Shown here: one piece after another, positions 57,207 to 64,000 of the stretch
Layout: every line of letters begins with the position of its first letter
How positions within the stretch are numbered: position 1 is the first letter of the stretch
NCBI GenBank assembly: GCA_009667805.1
Contig: CM019066.1
Coordinates: forward strand, 6,572,001 to 6,636,000
Direction: 5' to 3'
Length of the DNA stretch: 64,000 nucleotides
From: Leptobrachium leishanense
Taxonomy: Eukaryota; Chordata; Amphibia; Anura; Megophryidae
Program-made: the position numbers and the translations under genes
The notes under the pieces: generated by a model
Database searches by the model: none
Seen by the model: the letters and a program-made list of their open reading frames with translations, nothing else
Told to the model about the DNA's origin: nothing

Positions 57207-58287
57207 TGTAGCGCTGTGGTAAAATCTTGCTGTGGCAGTACCTATTTTTGGCCACAAGATGGAGACTATCGCGATCAGAGATACTGGACATTGGGACTAC
57301 AATGCCCGGCATGCTTTGCAAGAAGACAGGAAGTGGGTGGGGACTGGACACTTACATCCTCTGCCTCGTGGAGAAAGTTCCAGAGCGCGCCAGGGAAGGG
57401 AAGAGAGCAGACGCATCGAAGAGATTACGAGAGGGCCTAGGCCAGAGACCAACAGAGACCAAGAGAGACCTGTTAGTCCAGAGAAGATCACCCAAGCTGA
57501 GGAGAAGAGACCCGCCGGGATCCAGCATTGCTGCAGACCGGAGGAATCGAACGGAGAGCAGGCGGTGAGCTGGAAAAGCTGTGTGGAGTCAGACAACGGA
57601 TCGGGCCGCTAGTATCCCCAGTCAAAATCGGGTGGAGAGACGTCCTGGGTCAGCGGAGCCTAAAGAAATCGTCGGATGGTGAGAGGCCTCCAAGGCTGTT
57701 TTATGATTAAAGGACGCTCTGCTGTTTTCTCTTTAAAGTCCACAGGGCCCCAACTGACTAGTCGAAGACCTTCCTTTAATAAACTCACTGGCCAGTTGAA
57801 CAGTACCCGGGTACCACACACATACACAGATACACTTTTCACATTCTGGGACTTAACCTGTGCAGGACTCATTTCCTTTTGCGAATCGGAACGGGGGTTA
57901 AAGACAAAGATACGTTCCGAATACATTTTTCTCTTTTTCCGTTGCGCGTTTGCCGTAATACGAAGGGATTGTATGTTTGGGGTTTTGCTACGTGTCCCTT
58001 TTTCTGAACTATCAGGAAATTGCATTGCTTTTATGTTCGGTTGCGAATATTTTATTTTCCGAAATACGAAGCCTCGTGTTTCGTTTCTTTTCCGCTACGC
58101 GTTTTACCGGGATACGAAAATACTGTAAAAATACTTGTGAATACCGTGTCTTAACATCTGCTCAAATATTTTAGTAAACTATATAAATATAAAAACTCAC
58201 AACTGTGTTGGAGTATATTTATTCCCTAGTGCGGGGAGACTGACCCGTGGTTCATTTTCAGCGGCTCCTCCGGGAGTGAGCGCTACA
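57207..58287 (+). repeat. 3' LTR, 1081 bp
   Basis: Same length and ends as the 5' LTR. Differences include 'actggacattgg' for 'actggatattgg', 'gatcgggccgc' for 'gatcggccgc', and an extra AT in 'ttttatgatt'. Confidence 0.96.
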
Positions 58288-58730
58288 TATGTGTGCATGC
58301 ATACAGGTTCCAATAGAAAAAGTATGTGTGCATGCATACAGGTTCCAATAGAAAAAGTATGTGTGCATGCATACAGGTTCCAATAGAAAAAGTATGTGTG
58401 CATGCATACAGGTTCCATAAAAGTATGTGTGCATGCCATACAGGTTCAAATGAAAAAAGTATGTGTGCCATGCATACAGGTTCCAATAGAAAAAATAATG
58501 TGTGCATGCCTGCAGGTTCCAATAGAAAAAGTATGTGTGCATGCATACAGGTTCCAATAGAAAAAGTATGTGTGCATGCCTGCAGGTTCCAATAGAAAAA
58601 GTATGTGTGCATGCATACAGGTTCCAATAGGAAAAGTGTGTGTGCATGCATACAGGTTCAAATAGGAAAAGTGTGTGTGCATGCATACAGGTTCAAATCG
58701 GAAAAGTATGTGTGCATGCATGCAGGTGGA
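58288..58730. repeat. Minisatellite, about 13 units of 35 bp
   Basis: The unit is ATGTGTGCATGCATACAGG followed by 'ttccaatagaaaaagt'. Several units are shortened (near 58400-58500) and the last three have 'ttcaaatmggaaaagt'. The unit contains the palindrome TGCATGCA. One partial unit (49875-49895) lies on the other side of the LTR element. Confidence 0.95.
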
Positions 58731-58883
58731 GCATCTCTTTTCTGGAATGCTCGGGAAGCTGAGCATTCCAGGTTTGGGATACTTCGGTTTTAGGAATCCG
58801 GATAGGTTTCTGAAGCCAGGGTGGAGGGAGGACGTGGCACAGGCGACGCTAGGCTCATGCTGCAGAAGCACCAGTGAGATATG

Positions 58884-59270
58884 GACGAAAGGAAATTCCG
58901 CCTAAAGCACAGGAGGAAGGGTTATTTTACGGTGAGAACAATAAAGCTGTGGAATTCTCTGCCTGTTGAGGTGGTTGGGTCAGAGACTGTACAGACTTTT
59001 AAACAACGACTGGATGACTTCCTGCAAAAACATAATATTAAGGGTCATAATATTTAATATGTGGGTAAAAGTTTCTTGATCCAAGGAGGAATCTGACGCC
59101 CTTCTGGGGTCAAGAAGGAATTTTTTTCCCAGTGTGTTGCATATTGGCGAGCGCTTCAGACTGGGCTTTTTTGCCTTCTTTTGGTTCAACAGCAGTAGGT
59201 GATGTGTGAAAGGCTGAACCTGATGGACGCACGTCTATTTTCAGCCTATAACTATGTAACTATGTAATAT
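58884..59270 (+). mobile_element. LINE-like element, 3' end
   Basis: 58884-59057 is an open C-terminal frame (KHRRKGYFTVRTIKLWNSLP, then SETVQTFKQRLDDFL, stop TAA at 59055). A 3' part follows, ending 'taactatgtaactatgtaat'. The 'LWNSLP...FKxRLDxF' pattern is the conserved C-terminus of several non-LTR reverse transcriptases. The same sequence is at 27273-27595 on the other strand. Confidence 0.72.
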
Positions 59271-59317
59271 ACGTACACTGTGCAGAGCTTTCTGAAGGAC
59301 ATAGTGTGCAGTGCCAG

Positions 59318-59405
59318 TGTGTCTCTTGCTGGCGCTGTGCAGTGTGTCTCTTGCTGGCGCTGTGCAGTGTGTCTCTTGCTTTCTTGCTGGCGCTGTGCAG
59401 AGTGT
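59318..59405. repeat. Short tandem repeat, 25-bp unit
   Basis: 'tgtgtctcttgctggcgctg' recurs about three and a half times with one small insertion (ctttcttg). Confidence 0.9.
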
Positions 59406-59799
59406 CACATGCTGGAGCTGCGCAGCGTATCCCAGGTGTCATGCCCCATGATTCAGGGTATATATGTACATTTTAATGTTATGTGTTGAATCTGCCTTTT
59501 GCTGCTTAGTTATTATTTATTTAGCTATTTTGATCCTGCTGAATTTCCTTAGCCTTGCTGTATCCAGCTAGCCCCACCCCTTTTTGCTCAGTCTAATTCT
59601 GAGGTAATTACTGGTCACCTAGCAGCCATCTTAACTCAATGCTGGACAGAACTAATGTCTTTTCACCTGCATTGCTGTTACCTATTACAAAGATTGTCAG
59701 TCTGATCATCTAAAGTTTTCAACTGGATTCATCTTTCTACGTGTCAGTTTTGCTGAGTTGACACTGTCTGCTGAACTTTCATTGTGTGAGTACTGGTCA

Positions 59800-60452
59800 A
59801 ATGTTCTCTGTACGATGCAATTTCGTGGCAGTTCGTCTATTCAGAGAGCTGGCAATTCTCCAAATACCGGCGAACTGACAGCGAAATACAGTGCAGTTTG
59901 CCGCAGAATGACGCAATCTTCAGCGGCAGTGAAATTGTCCCCATAGAGAAGCAATGGTTAGGTTAATCTATTCAGAGAAAGCCGAACAGCACTGAAGTGT
60001 CAGTGAAATTTTTGGTGGTTCAGTTCGACAGGTTTTAGCAGGCGAATCCCATAGGATTCAATGTTAAAAAATATTATTGTTTTTATTTATTTTTTAATTC
60101 AACCATTTATTCTTTTCATTTTCAGCACACCATCTTTTTTATTTTTTGGATTTTATTTTAGGTGAAATTATTGATACCCATTTTTTTTAAAGGTTTTTTT
60201 TTTTTAATTCTGTAACCGACAATTATTTTTTTCACACATTTTCATGCTTTTTTATTGTTTTAAACACCTTTTAAAGAATAGTAGTTACGTGCTTTTTGTT
60301 TATTCTCTGCAGTTCGTCAGTCTGTTCGGCGGTCTGAACAGGAATAGTGAATTCACTGCAGGGTCGGCGAACTGGAATGACGGAAGCGCACCAAACTGTG
60401 CGATATGAAATAGCACTGAAATTTCACTGAGATTTCGGTGCTTTCTGAATAA
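59800..60452. mobile_element. Family F repeat, left-truncated
   Basis: The right end 'cggtgctttctgaataaccctg' is clear. The left side starts inside the family near 'gatgcaatttcgtggcagtt'. Confidence 0.72.
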
Positions 60453-61440
60453 CCCTGTAAGTCATGTTTTGTTCATGACAATGTCAAGTCTCCCAGACCT
60501 CAGAATATGCTGACATCATCGATCAGAGTTGGTCCCCAGTAGGCGGGATCTTAAAATCCGTCTGCCGAGTGAAAGCTGTGTGGGCGGATGAAACTCCTCT
60601 GCTTCACAAAGCAATATCTACAGAATAGGACTGGAGGGAGGAGGGGCAATCCATGCAGCCTGACCGCTATAATAAGGCAAAGTGTTCGGGGTGCGCAAAG
60701 TATCCCTTTAACCCCTTCACCAGTGGAGATCAGACGATTTCCCCCACACATCGTCTGCCACGAAGGTGAATTGGCTCCACAGTGAAGGGGTTAATGGCTT
60801 GGAAGGAATTAGGCCCACTATTTTATTTATTTTTTTATGTAAAGAGGCAACAGTTGACACACATGTCTCTTTTTGTATCTCTAATGACTGATTGCATTTT
60901 ACAGGTTCGGCAGCGGGACACATACTGTTGGTATTAAAAATAACTCTGCGTGCCTATAATGATTTCTTACATGTGCTGCCTGATCGTAAAATAACGACCG
61001 CATGCATTGCTCCGAGAAGATAAAGCCATAACGAGAAAAACCGAGTATAAACACAGATTGATGACTCCTGCACCTCCACATGACTACATGTTGGAGCTTC
61101 ATCCAGTGCAGCGGTTAATCAGTCTGATACAGTCTGTGAACAAATAATGTGAAAGAATATATTCTAACAGCTTCCAGCATCAATTACTTCCTCTAGATGT
61201 TTTATCCTGTACTCCCCCCGGGTCTGCTTTATCTCTCATTCATATAACTATCTTCCTGTAATATATGAGAAACACAATCTGTATTCATACGGATCTATTC
61301 CCACGCCAGCCCTCACTCTGTCTTTCCTGGAGAATTCCTTTCAGGTGCTCCATCATTATGTTTTTTTTCGCCCGCAAATGTGTCTTACCTGTATAAATCT
61401 ATAAATATTTATATTATATTAAACAAAAATGATGGTGGAC
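60453..61440. other. Interval without a recognised gene
   Basis: A weak mirror exists between 'ttaaccccttcaccagtgg' (60709) and 'ccacagtgaaggggttaa' (60777), making a hairpin-like repeat at 60709-60795. No exon or coding frame was recognised. Confidence 0.45.
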
Positions 61441-63098
61441 GCACTCAAGATTATAAGCGGAAGTCCATACGGCGCATCTAGTGCAATTAATAGGTTAATA
61501 AATCAATGGGTATGTAAAATCCATAAAAAACAGTGTAAAATCCGTTAAAAAAACTCGTAAACCGTAGCAGTAAAAATATTATTATTGTAAAGTCAATAGA
61601 AGTGCATAGAGTAAAGTCCAGGTCAGATGTGCAAAAAGTGCAAAAAAGTGCTCAAGTATATAGTAATGGAATACTCAAAAAATGATGATGAAGGATAATG
61701 TGCTGATCTTCTTATAAGTGCTGGTGCTGAATCCTCTTGTCCGTCAGTAATCCTCAAAAAAAGCACATCACAGGAAAAAATGATAGTGCAGACAGTCAAA
61801 ATAAAGTAGGCTCAAATTATAATCAAGATCTAAACCACTCACATTTATGGGAGCCCACAAGATCCCGGCTCGAGGAGAAACAGCCTGCAGCCAAATATAG
61901 GGTGGCACTTCCCTTCTTTCTGTCCGTACTGGAGACTAAATGAAATGGAGAGAATCGGGAGACAGCACTCCCATAGCGTAATACTGCGTATGTGTGGAGA
62001 TGTGGAAAGGAAAAGATGAAGCACACTCACCGATTTTGGAGCCTCGTAATGTCAGGCTCAATATATGTCGCTCTGGGTCCTCTTAGGGTGGGAACCCAAA
62101 CCTCTTTGGCTCCGCGGTGGTGGGTCCAAGTTTCCAAGGAGAAAAAAAGGGTCGGAGAAAGGTGGCAAATGTTGGGAAAATTTAATGGATAGATAAATAA
62201 AAATACAGGACAAGGTCTACCGAGACGCGTTTCGACTTAAAAAAGCCTTCCTCAGTCGGTATAGAAGTAAATGTCCATAAAAAAGTCAGTATGATATCAT
62301 ATATTGAGCCTGACATTACGAGGCTCCAAAATCGGTGAGTGTGCTTCATCTTTTCCTTTCCACATCTCCACACATACGCAGTATTACGCTATGGGAGTGC
62401 TGTCTCCCGATTCTCTCCATTTCATTTAGTCTCCAGTACGGACAGAAAGAAGGGAAGTGCCACCCTATATTTGGCTGCAGGCTGTTTCTCCTCGAGCCGG
62501 GATCTTGTGGGCTCCCATAAATGTGAGTGGTTTAGATCTTGATTATAATTTGAGCCTACTTTATTTTGACTGTCTGCACTATCATTTTTTCCTGTGATGT
62601 GCTTTTTTTGAGGATTACTGACGGACAAGAGGATTCAGCACCAGCACTTATAAGAAGATCAGCACATTATCCTTCATCATCATTTTTTGAGTATTCCATT
62701 ACTATATACTTGAGCACTTTTTTGCACTTTTTGCACATCTGACCTGGACTTTACTCTATGCACTTCTATTGACTTTACAATAATAATATTTTTACTGCTA
62801 CGGTTTACGAGTTTTTTTAACGGATTTTACACTGTTTTTTATGGATTTTACATACCCATTGATTTATTAACCTATTAATTGCACTAGATGCGCCGTATGG
62901 ACTTCCGCTTTTTATCTTGTATTTTGACACATATTTTGGTTGTTTTCTATGTGTTTTTACCATACTATAGGCAGCATTCGACTATTTATTAGCACTACAC
63001 CCTGCACTTTAAATTAACTTATAAATAGGCGCCCACACTGTATAGTGTATATTTATTTATACACACTCCTTGCTTTATCCTAGCACTCAAGATTATAA
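61441..63098 (-). mobile_element. Foldback element with 613-bp identical arms, hammerhead-like loop and 16-bp flanking repeat
   Basis: GCACTCAAGATTATAA stands at 61441-61456 and 63083-63098. Arms 61455-62067 and 62298-62910 are reverse complements with constant coordinate sum, so no length change, and I found no mismatch in the parts compared. The 230-bp loop holds the hammerhead-like motif at 62218-62261. A 172-bp tail (62911-63082) has no partner. Short frames in the arms occur as identical pairs on opposite strands and are not genes. Confidence 0.9.
62218..62261 (-). ncRNA. Hammerhead-ribozyme-like motif in the loop of the large foldback
   Basis: Minus-strand order: TACCGA (stem I), CTGAGGA (fits CUGANGA), one extra A, GGCTT-TTTT-AAGTC (stem II with one G-U), GAAA (exact), palindrome CGCG inside ACGCGT (stem III), GTC cleavage triplet, TCGGTA (perfect partner of stem I). 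The extra A is the only deviation from the consensus. Confidence 0.65.
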
Positions 63099-63242
63099 CT
63101 GTCAGGTTTCTAGCCGTCGGAGCCGCAAAAGCGCTAAAGGCAAGTTGCCTTATAGTGGTGAGACTAGCAGTGGCCCTGCTGACAAGCCATGCTGATCCAG
63201 TAACCAGGTGCTGGCTAATACCTCCTGATTTCTCCTCCACAA

Positions 63243-63425
63243 AAGAGGACCACGCATATTATTATTTATTAAGCGCCAACACATTCTGCAGCGCTGTACA
63301 AGATGCAATTGGTAAAGAGACAAGACAATTCTACAATACATACAGAAGGCAGGTCAGTATTCCTGCCAGCAGATACAGGAGGACATAAGGGCCCTATTCC
63401 TGTGGGAATTTACAATCTAGATGGG
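63243..63425 (-). mobile_element. CR1/L2-like LINE 3' end (untranslated part only)
   Basis: 'attattatttattaagcgcc' to 'gggaatttacaatctagatg' is the reverse-strand version of the end of the LINE at 14475, including the TTA-rich tail. Confidence 0.78.
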
Positions 63426-63443
63426 TGAGGGGATTAGAAACAG

Positions 63444-64000
63444 GGGGGCCACATTACAGTCATTGCGCTACAACGGGGATGCTAGGGAGAAAAACGTGCG
63501 CCTGCAGGTTTCTCCTTTGCTTCCCCGTTTTAGCGTGATATTAAGATGCAGGCGCTAGAAAAGCTGCCTGCATCGTAATCCGGGTAAGTGCCGCCGCGAG
63601 CATCCAGCGCCTCGCAAGATCTGGTAGGTCGGCGTAGTGATCCGTAAAGGGAGACCAGAGGACTTTTCCCCCCAGTCTCTCCCTATCCCGGTGGACAGAG
63701 GAGCCGCAGTCCTCGCCGTGGGGTTAGAGGTGAGTATCTGACTCATTTGGGGGGATTTTTGGCTGGTGCTGACCGGATTCTGCCGCAGCGGGATCTGTTA
63801 GCACCAGGTACTGGCTGTGGTTAACTGTCGGGTTAACCGCAGCCAGACGGTAATTAGCGTTAGTATATTGTAATCCTAACGCTAATTAACACTTTGCGCT
63901 CTCCATGTTAAGCATGGGGAGCGTAAAGTACAGTAACCTCGCGCTGAAAAGTGCAAGATCCGAATCCCTAACGAATGTTCCGAAGATCCAAATCACTGCC
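63444..64000. mobile_element. Diverged family G-like element, right end outside the window
   Basis: It begins 'gggggccacattacagtcat' and near 63868 has 'tattgtaatcctaacgct' and 'ctccatgttaagcatgg', which resemble the interior of family G. The element runs off the window. Confidence 0.5.

Larger units (their letters stand above)
49896..58287 (+). mobile_element. Full-length Ty3/gypsy LTR retrotransposon, 8.4 kb
   Basis: The order is 5' LTR, primer-binding site, gag, protease, reverse transcriptase, RNase H, integrase, a C-terminal extension, polypurine tract, 3' LTR. The 4-bp target duplication TATG is at 49892-49895 and 58288-58291. Protease-RT-RNase H-integrase order and the YLDD motif place it in Ty3/gypsy. 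No envelope-like frame is present. The coding region has about nine frame changes. Confidence 0.95.

Noticed and set aside
58258..58871. Long minus-strand frames rich in Cys-Met-His repeats
   Set aside because: They are translations of the 35-bp minisatellite in several frames at once, with no start, splice or homology support.
61737..62628. Pairs of identical 60-70-residue frames on opposite strands
   Set aside because: They arise from the inverted arms of the foldback element and do not resemble proteins.
42426..64000. Search for the helix 1-5 exons of the neurotensin receptor
   Set aside because: No segment with NTSR helix 5 or earlier motifs was found on the minus strand; the exons are probably beyond 64000.

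Overview
The window looks like vertebrate, most likely anuran amphibian, intergenic and intronic DNA that is almost completely built from transposable elements. The reasons are two exons of a neurotensin-receptor gene with vertebrate-type splice sites, Tc1/mariner, hAT and PIF/Harbinger DNA transposons with many short non-autonomous relatives, CR1/L2-like LINE 3' ends, a Ty3/gypsy LTR retrotransposon and several minisatellites. No bacterial-type genes, rRNA, tRNA or CRISPR were seen. The organism call is inference from gene and repeat style, not from a marker gene.

Layout. 1-912: end of a Tc1-like transposon with an open N-terminal transposase half. 1054-2642: short palindromic elements. 2667-8998: a 6.3-kb hAT transposon with an 8-bp target duplication and a decayed transposase. 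9169-13371: Harbinger-type MITEs, a hAT insertion inside another MITE, and pieces of a 'GGGTTATTCAGAGAGC' repeat. 13375-15863: hammerhead-like motif, LINE 3' end, second Tc1 end. 16420-19534: repeats and a 27-unit, exactly 34-bp minisatellite. 19535-22591: nothing recognised. 23391-26495: a two-gene Harbinger transposon (MADF protein intact, transposase with a single frame lesion) that is a plausible source for the many MITEs with the same ends. 27273-31905: LINE end, nested MITEs, a perfect 71-bp-arm hairpin. 32627-42425: last two exons seen of an NTSR2-like receptor gene on the minus strand, with a 9.5-kb intron full of elements. 42842-48696: more MITEs. 49587-58287: Tc1 remnant and a full-length Ty3/gypsy element (two 1081-bp LTRs, PBS, PNMA-like gag, pol, PPT) inserted in a 35-bp minisatellite. 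58884-64000: LINE end, repeats, and a giant inverted repeat.

The most unusual observation is a pair of foldback elements (37812-38349 and 61441-63098). Each has long inverted arms, a hammerhead-ribozyme-like motif in the loop between the arms, and a 15-16-bp direct repeat on both sides that looks like a target-site duplication. The arms of the second are 613 bp each and appear identical. A third hammerhead-like motif is at 13685-13726. Together they suggest a retroelement family, perhaps related to Penelope-like elements, that is not explained by the usual feature classes.

The only ordinary host gene supported is the receptor gene; its upstream exons were not found in the window.
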